In this document: positions 12,215 through 23,739 of the stretch, piece after piece
How the letters are laid out: every line of letters begins with the position of its first letter
Numbering within the stretch: the stretch's first letter is position 1
Assembly (NCBI GenBank): GCA_030280995.1
Contig: JASXTE010000013.1
Coordinates: 15,733,001-15,797,000 of the forward strand
Direction of reading: 5' to 3'
DNA from: Hemileia vastatrix
Lineage: Eukaryota; Basidiomycota; Pucciniomycetes; Pucciniales; Zaghouaniaceae
Length of the DNA: 64,000 nucleotides
The notes under the pieces: model-generated
Told to the model about the DNA's origin: nothing
The model's input: only the letters and a program-made list of their open reading frames with translations
The model's database searches: none
Program-made: the position numbers and the translations under genes

Positions 12215-14524
12215 TTAAATTTCCTCTAGAGATTTATTTGCTTTAACACATTCTATCAAGAAATCTCTTTTTTTGGAATTTTCTTCACAATAAAGCTTAT
12301 ACTTAATTGGTTCCATGAGGCTTTGATGCTTGAGTGTTTTCTCCTCTTTCTTTTATTTTTCATTACTTACGTATATTTAAATTTCTTCTACTGCAAGTCT
12401 TGTGCCCTATCATCTTTCTGTAAAGAGAGTTCATACTTCCTCTCCTCCAAGACTTGCGTCCTATCCTCCTTCCATAAAGAGAGTTCAACCTTCTTCTCTT
12501 CCAAATCATGTGCTCTGTCATCCCTCCTTAAAGAAGGCTCATATTTTTTCTTTTCAAAGTTTAGAGCCTCTTTAGCAATTTAAACTTGTTCTAGAGTGAT
12601 AAGAAATATTAACATAAAGTAGCAGAAAAGCAGAGTAAAGTATTAAGAGGTTTGGTATCACTTAAAAGCATCATGTTGTGGTCTTCCAACAATGGCAGAG
12701 CCCCTTGTTGGTCTATTTGGCGTTGTTTTGATATGTCTTAAATGAAATTGTTTAATAATTGGAAGTTTTTCTGGATTTATTCAAAAAATATTGGGACTGC
12801 GGGTATGTGGATACTACCATTGGATAGCCCTGGGTTTTCTCTATATTTTATGTCTTGATGAAATTTTTTAAGATTTTAAGTATTTAAGGAATTATTTCTC
12901 AGTTTTCATTTAAAAAGATAGCTGTTTAATTTTGTTTTTTGTTTTACAGGCTAACATAAAGTCCTAGGGTTAAGTGTTTAGTACCTTCAGAATGAGCTAG
13001 TTTCTCTCTACATTTTATGTCACAATGTTGTTATAGCCTAATTATGTGTTTTAAAGGTTTTAGTAGTTGTATTATATTTTTCTAAGTATTTTGGGTATTT
13101 TTGGGGGTTTTTGGTGGTTTTCTGGCTTCAGGGTGGTCCAGCCACCTCAGGCCAGCCTCCCTATGTTGGGCAGACTGCCCTCCTTGGTGCTAGAAGGCTG
13201 GGAAGCGTTTCTAGAGGGGTTTTATGCAATTTGGCACTCAAGAGCGTTAAATTCATTGGTGTGCATGGGCTTTTAGATAGCTGTCTGTGTGTACATAGTG
13301 AATAAGACAGTTTGGGGAAACTTTATTTATCATACAACCATCCGGAGGTGATATCCTTGTTCCTCACTCAGTTATCACTGTTTTTTGGCCACAATTGGCT
13401 GTGTTTGTTGCAAGGTGAGTTCTTCATTTAACTTAACTTGGCAACTGTTTTCTCTGGTATAGTCTTACAAGCTATATCAAGTATTATTGCATTCTCTGGT
13501 GTGGACATTGATCTAAATTTCAGTGCTTTGGTTTGGTAGTCTGTCTGGAGACTACTTTCTTTGCTGATCAGGAAGTCAAGTGTGTTTGAAAAGGAGATTT
13601 AGCAACAGGAACCAATTTACTGTAGCAGGTAAATCTCACTTTATTTTTCTAAAGGGAAAGAGGACTTTCTCTCTGGGTTTTCTCCAGCTCCCTTGGTTAA
13701 GGCCTATAGCTAGTACTATAGGATTGTCTACAATGTTTCTCCAAAAATTCTTCAATAGAAGAAAAAGGGGTTTGAGAAGAAGTATCACTTTTTCTTCTTT
13801 TTTGAGAGTGGAAATTTAGACTACTTGAAGTCCTTTGATTTTTGTTCAAGGTCATATTTTCCTCCTCATCATTGTTGCTGGCTTCTGACTCAGTTGATTG
13901 TGGCTCCTGCATTTGTTCATCAGCCTATTTAGAAATAAGAAAATGTAAATAAAAAAATAATTGGTAAGATAAAACAAAAAAGACATAATTGAGTTAGATC
14001 GGGTTGGTTTATATTTCCATAAGAATCTATTGAAAAGATATCTTGATTTGTGAAAGTTAAATGAGGGGAGGCTTTAGTAGAAGAAGAAGGAAAAAGATTT
14101 CTTTCAATATCTTGTTTGGAGATAGAATCTTCACCATCCAACATTTTTTCAGGATTAACATCAGCTTGCTCTCCAAAAATAGCATCCATCTCTTTAAAGT
14201 AAGGACATAAATAATCAAGTTTATACTCTATGGATTTAATACCCTTACTGATATCAAGGTCAGTAATACCAAAACCAGTAGAAGATGAAAGAGTCATTTC
14301 CTTCTTGTATTTGGCTTGATAATGCTTGAAGTGTTCAGACATCTATTTTGATCAAATATCTATTCTTCCCTTAGTCTTATTTCTTAATTCATTTGTAATT
14401 AGAAGATAGCCATTGACTTTTGATGCAGGGGGCCGTCCTACTTTAGTTGCATTCTCAGTACCAAAACAAGAATAATAATTATTTTTTTTAGCCAGTTGAT
14501 AAGAATGAGATGATCATCTTTTTT
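12215..14524 (-). pseudogene. Myb/SANT-like gene of H2, three exons, broken by a solo LTR and stops
   Basis: Minus-strand partner of the H1 Myb gene. The N-terminal part (about 14524-14343) shows LINWLK, GRPPASKVNGY and KTKGRIDI but has two stops; the exon then stays open from 14342 to about 13960 (FKHYQAKYKK, SSSTGFG, PYFKEMDAIFG). An intron ends with AAATAG near 13926. Exon 2 (13925-13733, resuming 12677-12661) is split by the insertion at 12678-13732; joining the flanks restores the exon end. Exon 3 (12590-12215) is a charged coiled coil with an EEKK(V)ELSL-type repeat and ends LEEI at 12215; one TAA sits just after its acceptor. Confidence 0.75.
12678..13732 (+). mobile_element. Solo-LTR-like insertion A (1.06 kb)
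   Basis: It starts (T)GTGGTCTTCC and ends GATTGTCTACA, with short inverted ends TGTGGTC / TGTAGAC of LTR type. ATGTT lies on both sides (12673-12677 and 13733-13737), a 4-5 bp target duplication, and the insertion splits the H2 Myb exon cleanly. Two more copies are at 27474-28550 and 29938-31027. Near the 3' end is the palindrome CCTATAGCTAGTACTATAGG, present in copies A and B. No coding domain is visible; open frames inside are conserved only as DNA. Confidence 0.7.
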
Positions 14525-14639
14525 TAGTTGAATGGTTATGGATTTCTCAGCAGGGCGGGGGAAAGAGGGAGTAGTGGGATTTTAAGAACAACTGAGTGAT
14601 GGCTGCCTTTGAGAAGATCTATGACAACAAGGCATGTTA

Positions 14640-14795
14640 AGATAATTAAAGATGAAAAGGAGCAGAAACAAGCAGATGAGATAGCAAGATTAAAAGGAGC
14701 AGAAAAAAGCAGATGAGATAGCAAGATGAAAAGGAGCAGAAAAAAGCATATGAGAGAGTGAGATGAAATGGAGCAGAATCAAATAGATGAAATGG
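14640..14795 (+). repeat. Short tandem repeat near the right end of H2
   Basis: Three to four units of ~34 bp with AAAAGGAGCAGAAAAAAGCA and GATGAGATAGCAAGAT. The remainder to 15112 is H2 subterminal DNA containing GATGTGGTTATG three times, shared with the 450-bp MITE at 43888. Confidence 0.7.
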
Positions 14796-15112
14796 GGAGA
14801 AATTCTGAGTGGATAGAATGAACAGGATGGGATGAGAATGAAAGTGTGCAGCAAGGTAGAAGCCATATCCAGAGAGTAGTCCAAGATGTGGTTATGGCAG
14901 AAAGTTGTGCAACATGTGGTTATGACAGAAAGTTGTTGAAGATGTGGTTATGAAAAATTGAGTAGAAAAATATTGGATAAGAGGTGAAAATTGAGACGTA
15001 AAGTGTCAAATAACCCAATTTTTAGCAAAAATAATTGAAGAAGATAATTGGGGTATAAGGATTTTTATCAGCAATTAATTTTATTGCGGATCCCTGAATA
15101 TTGATACCCCCT

Positions 15113-16120
15113 ATTATATATAAACTTAAATAGAAATAAAAAATATTATATTACATAAAAGATTGGCACATTTTTATTTATTTAATGTTTATAAATTAAT
15201 ATTTAATTAATTACATAATTAAAATTATGATTATAGTTAATAAATCCAGCTTATAGTGTAATTAATTATATATATTAAATAATAGAACTTATACCATACA
15301 ACCAATAATTATTGGGAGCTATTTTGACTCACAAGTGTGTCAATAAAGAAATTAAACATGTAAACATTTTATTAAATAAAATATAAATGTTTTTAGTCTA
15401 ATAATAAGTGTTTTCATTAAAATAACTTCTTTTTTAAATTAAGATACATATTATTCTAGTAAAATTAGTTTTAACTGATTAATTACTAATTCTTGTATTA
15501 CATTAACAAATTATTTTAATTCTTTATGATAAAATGGTATAGTTATTTGTTCCCCTTAGAACTGATTTTTTTTACATAATTTTGTAACCCGTTTTAAAAA
15601 TTAATATAGTAAATTCTTCTGTTTCATACCAATTTAGGGGCCCACTTACTATTATTACATTGTAAAAAGAATTAATGGGTTGATAACAAGGGTTTTATTT
15701 CCGTTTTTGTAACTTGTTTCATTGCTACTCTCTATTCTTTGTTACACTTATCTTTTTTGTTTTAAACACTTTCTACCCTGTAACTGCATCTGAATGACAT
15801 GTTTAAATACTTAATTTTAGTTAACATTATATATATTTTTCTAACAATCTCATTGTGCTATTTAGTACCACTAGAACTTAAGAAATATATAAGTACGAGG
15901 CTTCTTTAAGAGCAATTCAACTATTACTTTTTGTCTTGTTATTAGCAGAGGGAAATATAACTTACATATAGCTTTTATTAAAAATACCTTATAAGTCTTT
16001 GTTGTTATCTTCTTTCCCTTTTATTTATCCTTCTGTTCCTTTCTTTTCTTTTTTCCTATTATTTCTTTTTCTTCTTTCTCTTCTGTACATTTCTTGACCC
16101 TTCTAGAGAACCAGCTGATA
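15113..16120 (+). repeat. G1 5' LTR, last segment
   Basis: It aligns with 61200-62309 of the G4 LTR (shared ATATTATATT-ACATAAAAGA, ATAATTATTGGG, GTGTGTCA). The end is set at GCTGATA/ATTGAGGGCC by comparison with the G2 boundary at 54415/54416, where two LTRs define the end. Confidence 0.7.
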
Positions 16121-17056
16121 ATTGAGGGCCTTTCCTAATGTAAATTTTGACTCTTGAACAAGCCACTGATGCATAGATTACCCTTGCAGAAGAATCAAAA
16201 CTTTTTCCGTGGCTGTGATTCAAACCAGTGTTTTATAGTGACACTTTATATATACTTAAATATTATATATTTAAGTGTGATTTTTTGATCACTATAGTAA
16301 GTTAAATTTTAAACCTGAAAATTTTAATATTGAGATTTTATTGAAATAACAATTTCATTAGAAATTTTTTATGAGTCACTGTGTGTAATTAATCAGAAAA
16401 AATATTCCTAGTTGACAATGGAAGAGTAACCCTCTTATACCAGAAAAAAAAAGGGCACCTGATAGCAGGTAAAAATCCCTATCTTTGTCTTCACTCAATT
16501 TCAGCTCAGCTGTAATTCTTCTGGAAAGAATGTGTTCTCAGCTGTAATTCTTCTTGAAAGACTGTGCACTGAACAATGAGCACACTAGCTCACACAACAT
16601 CAAATCAAATTAACTCTCAAATCAAAACTTAATATAGGGATAGGCACCTGCTAACAGGTGCCAAGTGATTTTTTGCAGTGTTAGTTCTAGATGATCAATA
16701 TTTTTGATAAAATTATTAAATTAATTGTCATTAATAATTGAAAATATTGGTTGAAAATAATAAAACCTAGTGTTAAGTCCCAATTAAAACCAATATTTTA
16801 GTTGACATTAATACTCTTTGTATTTTTTCCCAATTTAATTTTAGTGGTTATTTTTTTGTTTTATAAATAAAATCACATTAATTAATTAAAAATTTATAAT
16901 ATAAATAATATTCATTATAAATATAATTGTTTTGAATCATTTTTTGATTTAAAATATTAATTAGTAATATTTATTTTTTATCACAATTTTAAGAAAAATC
17001 ATTGATTATTGACCTTGATTTTTTTCAAAGATTTTATGTCTTACAATTTAATTGAT
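16121..17056 (+). other. G1 leader with PBS-like site and tRNA-complement segment
   Basis: TTGAGGGCCTTTCC follows the LTR; the G2 and G4 counterparts read TTGGGATCCTTTCC and TTGGGAGCCTTTC, consistent with a primer-binding site starting TGG. At 16202-16232 is a sequence like the complement of a tRNA acceptor/T-arm end, conserved in position in the other copies. A small CACTA-like MITE is inserted at 16438-16680. Confidence 0.5.
16438..16680. mobile_element. CACTA-like MITE, 243 bp
   Basis: The right end, read inward, starts CACTGCAAAAAATCACTTGG; the left starts TACCAG followed by A9. Subterminally both carry GGCACCTG(A/T)TAGCAGGT. TTA flanks both sides (16435-16437, 16681-16683). The G4 leader lacks it: GTCCTAGAAGATCA follows CTCTTA directly at 62636, confirming a precise insertion. 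There is no coding sequence. Confidence 0.7.
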
Positions 17057-19390
17057 ATAATGGATAAAAATCATGTAGATGAAATTGAGGTAGATGTTGA
17101 GGTTGTATTAGTAGGTTATTCAAAATTAAGTTAAAAAATTCCTCAGCTTACAAAAAACCATCAAATTCTTCAGGAAATAGAAATTTCAGGAGGAGTGGTA
17201 AACCCCCATCCCCCAACAACTCAGAGGGAAGTAAATATTTAAATAAGTCTGGAAAATCCTTTAAAAGGAATAAAGATAAAAAAGATCAAGATGGCCCAGA
17301 ATCTAAACAACCTTTCAAGTCACATAAAAGAACTGAAAACAGACAATATGAAATAAAAAGCCAGAGTGGATACTCCATGGGATCTGATGCAAGAGCTGTT
17401 AAGACAAAGCCAAGGTTAACATCAACCTATGAATCCAAATCTACATTAGCCTCAGCAGACCCCAAATACCATGGAGGTAGAACAATGGAAATGGGACTAT
17501 CTTATGAACCATTACCAGCAGAATGTGGAACCTCCTCCAGATCATGCACCTGGCCCATCCAGAACACTCAACTACCATCCTCAACCTGACCATCCTAGCC
17601 AGGAAAGCAGGAAAAAGAAGCCCCAGGCCCAGGGGAAATTTCCTCCTTTTCCATGGTGAGTAGCCTTTTTGATAAGCTTGTTGGTAAGCACAATACTAAG
17701 TCTTCTTCTTTAGGTAATATTGTTGAGAGTAGTGACAGAACTTTTAAACCTATTAAAAAAAATTCCTGTTATGAGTATCCCTAAATATGTAGTTAGTAAA
17801 ATTTCATTTGATGAGCCTTTACATTTAACTTCAAATTATTTAGTTAATCCTTCTCTTGCAATTAAAAATGATTCTGTTTCCCCTGAAATTTATGTCTTTC
17901 TTGAGAAAACTTCTGAATAGATTTTGAAAGATTCTTCTTATTTTAGTGTTATAAAAGACAAAGTCTTGAGAGATTTATTGAAGCATGAAAATTACAGATT
18001 AAATAATTTTTATTTAAATTGTAAAATAAGTTCTTCTGTACAAGATAAAGCTTATTTCAAATTAAAAGACACCTTGAATCATTCACTTCCACAAAATAAA
18101 GTTATAAAAAATAATCACAAAGCACTTTCAGATAAAAATTAAAATCTGCACAAAGTTATTAGTGAATTGGAACCCCTTTTAGATGAAAAAAATTCATGAA
18201 AAATGATTATAAGTCCTTACACAGTGAATTAAAAATATTGAAAATTGATATCCAAGATTTGAGTAATAAGTTCTTAGTGGAGGATGAAAGAAAAAATCTA
18301 TCTCTTGTAAAAATTAATGATCAACTTTTCAATATTCTTAAGTTAAGAAGAAATTCATCCAATATTGAGGGAAGATTCTCTACATTACCAGTTATTCCTG
18401 ATAAAAATTATCATGTGGTGAAAAATAATACTCACAATTCTACTAAAAATAAAGGTAAACAGCCTGAACAAGGTAGCTGTTCTCTTCCTTTTAGTGTGGC
18501 CATCAAACAATCTGACAATGAGTCTATGAATTTTTTTGTGACCAAAAAAAATATTTTAATACTCACAATGAACCAGCTGTTTCTTTGAATAAAGAAATTT
18601 TTGAACACCTTTCCAGGCTTTAGGAATCGGTTACAATGATCAATTCCAACCTTAAAGCTGACCAGCTTGGTAGCAATAAGAATTGGCCTAAATAAAATCA
18701 ATATCCCACCTTTGAAGTTGATTCTTCATCTGACTAAAGGCTTTTTATTCAAGGAATTGATAATTTAATGAATTCTTATAAATTGCCAGATGAAGAAATT
18801 TTTTCTTAGCTAATTTCTTTATTTTCTAATGTAGCCCTGATGTGGTATAAATCTGTTTTATTGGACAACAATCACTATACATGGAATGAGTGGAAAACAT
18901 TAATTGAGAATAAATTTGGTGGTTCAAAATTCAGGTGGGAACAACAGAAATTATATGAGAATTTTAAATATGCATATTCCTCTGCTGAAAAATCTATAGT
19001 TTTACTTATGAAAATAACCAAATTTCTTAGAGCTTTGGATTCACAAATGGATTATGATATTTGGAGAGAAAAATTCTCTACAAATTAGCAAATTCTATAA
19101 GAGATTTTATTGTATCTAGGACTGAGCATGTGATAGAAAATTTATTTTTCATTAATATCTGTAATGAGATACTACTCAACCATAGATTTGAAACAAAGAA
19201 TTATCCCTTAAAATCTTTCCATGATCAGTAAAAAAATTTAAAAAACCCCCAAAAAACCTGTTAAACCCTCTGCCCCAGTTCAACCAAAGAAATATGCAAC
19301 AAATACTTTCTTTAAACATAACAATTCATAGCAGAAAGGACATGTTTTTGACAAGAAAATTTATCTTGTTGAACAAACTGACAAAACTAA
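17057..19390 (+). pseudogene. gag: G1 gag remnant
   Basis: Nucleocapsid/capsid-type Gag. The start region MDKNHVDEIEVDVE matches the G4 start at 63030. The 5' part shows the two overlapping frames described separately (+1 frame 17262-17659, ending PW then TGA). The gag body restarts at the ATG at 17653, whose CCATGGTGA overlaps that stop. A lysine-rich coiled coil follows (17924-18590), then the capsid-like stretch ALMWYKSVLLD...WNEWKTLIE...FGGSKFRWEQQ (18830-19080). The zinc-knuckle region near 19310 has lost cysteines. Many stops. Confidence 0.7.
17262..17659 (+). pseudogene. Overlapping +1-frame ORF within G1 gag (stops)
   Basis: KGIKIKKIKMAQNLNNLSSH then IKELKTDNMK, a stop, ARVDTP, more stops, then open from 17471: VEQWKWDYLMNHYQQNV, GPSRTLNYHPQ, GKFPPFPW and TGA. 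The TGA overlaps the ATG at 17653 in CCATGGTGA. Same protein as in G2 and G4, decayed. Confidence 0.6.
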
Positions 19391-22300
19391 AAATACTGCA
19401 GTTGACCTTACTTATTCCTCTAATGAATGTGATTGTATTATCTCTTGTGACATTGATTCTCTAAATGATGTTTTAATTTTGCAACAAGATGTCCAATATT
19501 TAGATAATTTATTTGAAGTTTGTAACTTGGATTTATCTTCAGTAGAAAATTCTGAGATTATAAAAGATATTACGGAAAGCTCCATATTAATATCCTCCCT
19601 AAAAGAACCAGTTATAATAAATGGTAAAAATGTTGAGGCTGTTTTTGAATCTGGTGCTGGAGGAAGTACAGTTTCTGAGAAATCACTGGCTTCATTGGAT
19701 AAAGATTATCATAGTAAATTATTACCTATGACATCCAAAAAAAGAAGATGTTATGGATCTGCTTTAGGTCTCATTAGAAAGTAAAAAACCACTGTATTCT
19801 TCAAGTATAACAGTGGCTTTGTCAGAGCTGTTTGTGAATTTATTTGATGAAAAAACATAACTTAAGCAATTGGTTTATTATGGAAAATGACATTTTATCC
19901 ATGTTTGGTATCAAATTGGATCCAGAAAACAATTTTTTCACATCGGACATGTATTAAAAAAGGACATTTAAAATTTATTACTCTAAAAAACCTTCTGCAC
20001 ACCTATTAAAATCTTGTAATTCATTGATTCAATGTAAGAGTAGATCAACAGAAAAATGGATAGTTTACTGTCTAAAATAAATACTGCTTCATTTGGTGAT
20101 TAGTTAACTGGTGAACAGAAAGAGTCTGTAATTTCCTTGATTACATCTTTTCTTATGGCTTTTGCTTATGGATCTTATTCTACAAAGATAAAAGATATTG
20201 AGGATAATATTACTACCCTCTTGAAAATGAATATAATTGAGAAGGTTGATGTTACCCCAAAACATTGTGTCATCTCCCAAGTCTTAATCTCTTATGAAAA
20301 AAATAAAGCTGGATTATGTGGGTATTATATGACATTGCATTATTACACAGTGAATGATATTTATCTCTTACACAGAATAAACTCAATAAATGCTACCTTA
20401 CAAAAAGGAAAATTTATTACTTGTCTAGATGGTAATAAAGGTTATCATCAAATTCCTGTTAAAAAAAATTCTCAAAATTTCTTGCTTATTCCTAATCACA
20501 TGGAAATATACAAGCATGTTAGAACTCCATTTTATCCTAAAGATTCCACTTCAGTCTTTCAAATAGTTATGGATAATACTTTTCATCAAGAAATAATTGA
20601 AGGATTGTTAATGGTTTATATTGATGAAATCATAGTTTTTTCTAAAGACTTTGATGAGCATATCAATCACTTAAATAGATTATTTCAAAAGATGGATAAC
20701 ATCAAAATCACCTTATCCTTGAAAAATTTTAAATTTGGTTTTCAATACTTGAATGTCCTGGGTCATGTTATTTCAGGTTTAAAAATCTGCATAGATCAAA
20801 ATAAAGCTACTGAAATTCAAAATCTGAAAGCACCAACTTTTGTGAGAGAAATTAAAATTTTTTTGGGAAGGTGTGGATATTATATAGAATATATAAAAAA
20901 TTATTAAATCATAGCCTTACCTCTTACTAAATTAACCAGAAAAGATGTGGCTTTTTCTGGAATGATGACACACAGAAAGCCTTTAATACATTTCAAAAAA
21001 ATTTAATGTCTGCCCCAATACTGGATCTCCCAGATTTCAATAAACCTTTTTTACCCTACACAGATGCAAGTTTTGTTAGACTAGGAGCTTCTCTTCACAA
21101 GTAAAAAATTATTAATGATAAAAATTAAGAAGTTGAAATTTTTTATATTTCAAGGAGCTTAAGGAATAGTGAAATGAAATATGATGCCACTCAATTAGAA
21201 AGTTTAGCAGTTGTATGGGCTTTAGAGAAGCTTCATTATTACTTATATGGCCAGAAATTTAAATTTTTAACTGATTGTAGTGCAGTGAACTCCCTCTTAA
21301 ACCTTTAAACACCAAACAGACATATGTTTAGGTGGCAACTAGCTGTTCAAGAGTACAGGCGTAGGATTACAATTATTCACAGGGCTGTAAGTGTTCATTT
21401 CAATGTGGATATGCTTTCTAGATTACCTCTTTCAAATAATGACTCCAATACAGCTTTTGTACCTGAAGATGATACAGCTCATATACCTGGTATATACATT
21501 GTTGATATGGAAGAAGAGTTATTACAATTAATTCTGTATTCATATGAAAAAGATTCCAATTTAAATAAACTAGTTATAATCTTTAATGATCCAAATAATC
21601 TTTCAATTTAAGCATTAATAAAAACTCTTCCTCCAAAGTACCAAAAGGCTTTTTCTAAAGGAAAGCTTTTTATTGATTATGGTTATATTTATTACAGAAG
21701 AAATCTTTCTATATTCATTTTAATTCCTCCTTTTATGAAAGAAACCATCTTAAAAATTTGTCATGATGACATATTGGCAGGTAATTTTGATCTAGAAAAA
21801 ACCATGTTCAGAATAAAAAACACTTCATGGTGCACTAATATGTCTGAAGATGCAAAATTGTACGTTTAATCTTGTGATTCTTGCAAAAAATCTATAAGAT
21901 TAAAAGGTAAAAGAGCAGGATTATTGCAACTTATTGAAGCACCTTATGCTTCATGGAAAATCATTAATATGGACTTTGTCACTGGTCTTCCTGTAGCAGG
22001 TAAAGACAGTTATAATTCTTGTTGAGAAATAGTGGATAGATTCACAAAAATGTGCAAATTTATTCCCGCCCATAAATATTTATCCACCAAAGATTTAGCT
22101 TTCTTATGGTGGTCATACATATTAAATATTGTTGGACTTCCAAAAGCCATTATATCTGACGGAGACCCAAAATTTACACCTGAATTTCGGATGTCTTTAA
22201 TGGATATATGTGGCTTTGAGTTGAAATTATCTACAGATCACCATCCCCAAACTGATTGTCTAGCTGAAAGAATGATTCAAACTCTGGAATATATGATTAG

Positions 22301-23060
22301 AAGGTATTAAAACATTGGATTATAATATAAAGACAATGACAGATTTACTCATTGCTGTGTTACTCTATTACTGGGTCTTGAATTTACTTATAATAGCACT
22401 GTTCACTCTTTCACTGAGAGAAAGCCTTTTGAGCTTAGTCTAGGTTATGTCCTAAAAAATCCTGCTCAAATTCTCAATAATAAATTAACAAAGTTTGAAC
22501 TCCATCTTGGTGTAAAGACATTTATGAAAATGCAGAAGCTATGCTGAAAACATGCTCAAAGTTGTATTGATAAGGCATTTGAATATAAGAAGAAAAGATG
22601 GGATAAATCCCATAAAGAATACACATTTAGAAAGAATGTTGAAGTACTGATATCTAAAGTCCACTTCAATTTACAGGGAAACAACAAATTAAAATATCCT
22701 TTTGTAGGAAAACTTGTTGTTAAAAGAATGGTTCATGATAATTCAGTAGAATTAGTATTGTATTCTCCATATGATAGAAAAAATCCTGTTTTTCCATTTC
22801 CATGCTTAAACCTTAAATTACCAACAGTGACTTACTTCCTAAAAGAAAAGGAAGACCTAAGTAAAATCCTCAGGAAGTCACAGAAACTTCAGAAATTGAT
22901 GAAACTCTCAATGATAGAATTATCACTTCTGAAGAAGGTACTGAATATTTATTGAGATATAAAAATAAATCATCTGAGAATGATGCATGGATACCAGGAA
23001 AAGTGATTTCTAACCTTTCTGCCCTTTTGAAAAATTATAAAAAGAAAAAATCATAGAATT
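19391..23060 (+). pseudogene. pol: G1 pol remnant (protease, RT, RNase H, integrase)
   Basis: Protease: VFESGAGGSTVSE, where the catalytic Asp of DSG(A) is Glu (codon 19647-19649). Reverse transcriptase 20137-20907: the YIDD box is YIDE (second Asp codon changed at 20626-20628). RNase H 21040-21430: YTDASF and DCSAV remain. Integrase 21700-22310: CHDD...NFD, CDSCKKS, MDFVTGLP, IISDGDPKF and AERMIQTLE, so the D-D-E triad is still readable. C-terminal tail 22650-23060 reads into a T-rich stretch before the LTR. Numerous stops and frameshifts; it is dead. Confidence 0.85.
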
Positions 23061-23088
23061 TTTTTATTGTTTTTTTAGAGTGAGGGAG

Positions 23089-23246
23089 TGTCAGCCAGGC
23101 TATGCTAAGAATCCAGTAAATCTTATGTTAAATTACTTGAACATAAATAAGAGACAAATTTATTTAAACTATATATACAGATTGATATTATATTAAATAA
23201 AATCTTTTAAATATTGTTTTAATGTAATTAAAATAAGTGTTATATT
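23089..23246 (+). repeat. G1 3' LTR, truncated by H3a
   Basis: TGTCAGCCAGGCTATGC start, ~140 bp matching 1861-1996. It is cut by H3a at 23247. The expected remaining ~1 kb of LTR is not recognisable after 25790 or after 32730. Confidence 0.8.
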
Positions 23247-23739
23247 AGGGGGTCTCAAACATTACCAAACATTCCTAGTGTGTTTTATTTGAAAAATGCC
23301 TCACAAACATGCTTTGAAACATAGCTGATTTAGTACTTGGGGTTTCAAACATGGGGTCAAATATTTCCTAATTTTTTACAATTTTATTAACCACAATTTG
23401 GCCCACAAGTACCCACATCCTCCTGATCAGCTGGAACCATCTTCCTTCCATCCTCACTGGTATACTCCATGTCACAACTCTTCTCCCCCATTTAATTTCC
23501 AAATCAAATTTTTCCCTTTCAAACCACAGTAAGTCTATTACATTTTTTTTGTTTCTTAGAAACTTTTCCTGCTAAACTTTCTATACTCACAACCTCTTAT
23601 TTTTATACAAGGCATCATAAATATCTAAAATCTTTGTTAGTTTCTTTTTTTCTTCAACAAAATTTCCTCTTTTCACTAATTTCTTTATTTTTTTAATTTA
23701 TCATGACTTGCCTAAAATCTAATTCTTAAAAATTTACTC

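Larger units (their letters stand above)
5652..15112 (+). mobile_element. Harbinger-like DNA transposon H2 (9.5 kb)
   Basis: Left TIR AGGTGGTATCC with CAGGGATCCGCAATT; right end reads GATCCCTGAATATTGATACC followed by CCCCT. ATT flanks both sides (5649-5651, 15113-15115). In order it holds a plus-strand DDE transposase (6181-7293), a C-rich/hairpin/G-rich block (7730-8540), a plus-strand TET/JBP-like remnant (9104-10600), a 180-bp duplication, an 8-unit minisatellite and a minus-strand Myb/SANT-like gene (12215-14524) interrupted by a solo LTR. The 450-bp MITE at 43888 has its two ends. It probably represents the autonomous founder family, but both core genes carry stops and the transposase lacks its catalytic Glu. 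Confidence 0.85.
1861..23246 (+). mobile_element. Ty3/gypsy LTR retrotransposon G1, decayed and nested
   Basis: The 5' LTR starts at 1861 and the 3' LTR at 23089 with the same TGTCAGCCAGGCTA start and about 140 bp of near-identical sequence. The 5' LTR is in three pieces (1861-1996, 5605-5651, 15113-16120) because H1 and H2 inserted into it. Leader, gag remnant (17057-19390) and pol remnant (19390-23060) follow in the usual order gag, protease, RT, RNase H, integrase. Stops and frameshifts are frequent and catalytic residues are lost, so it is dead. The 3' LTR is cut off at 23246 by H3a and its remainder is not recognisable downstream. Compared with G2 and G4 it is the most decayed of the four gypsy copies. 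Confidence 0.85.

Noticed and set aside
13067..13305. Small proteins in the solo-LTR-like repeat (also 27867-28086, 30315-30566)
   Set aside because: The three copies are similar as DNA, but frames and starts differ and no residue-level conservation beyond DNA identity is apparent.
12678..13732. Helitron ending in the CCTATAG...CTATAGG hairpin
   Set aside because: No CTRR end is found, and copy A has a clear 4-5 bp target duplication, which Helitrons do not make.
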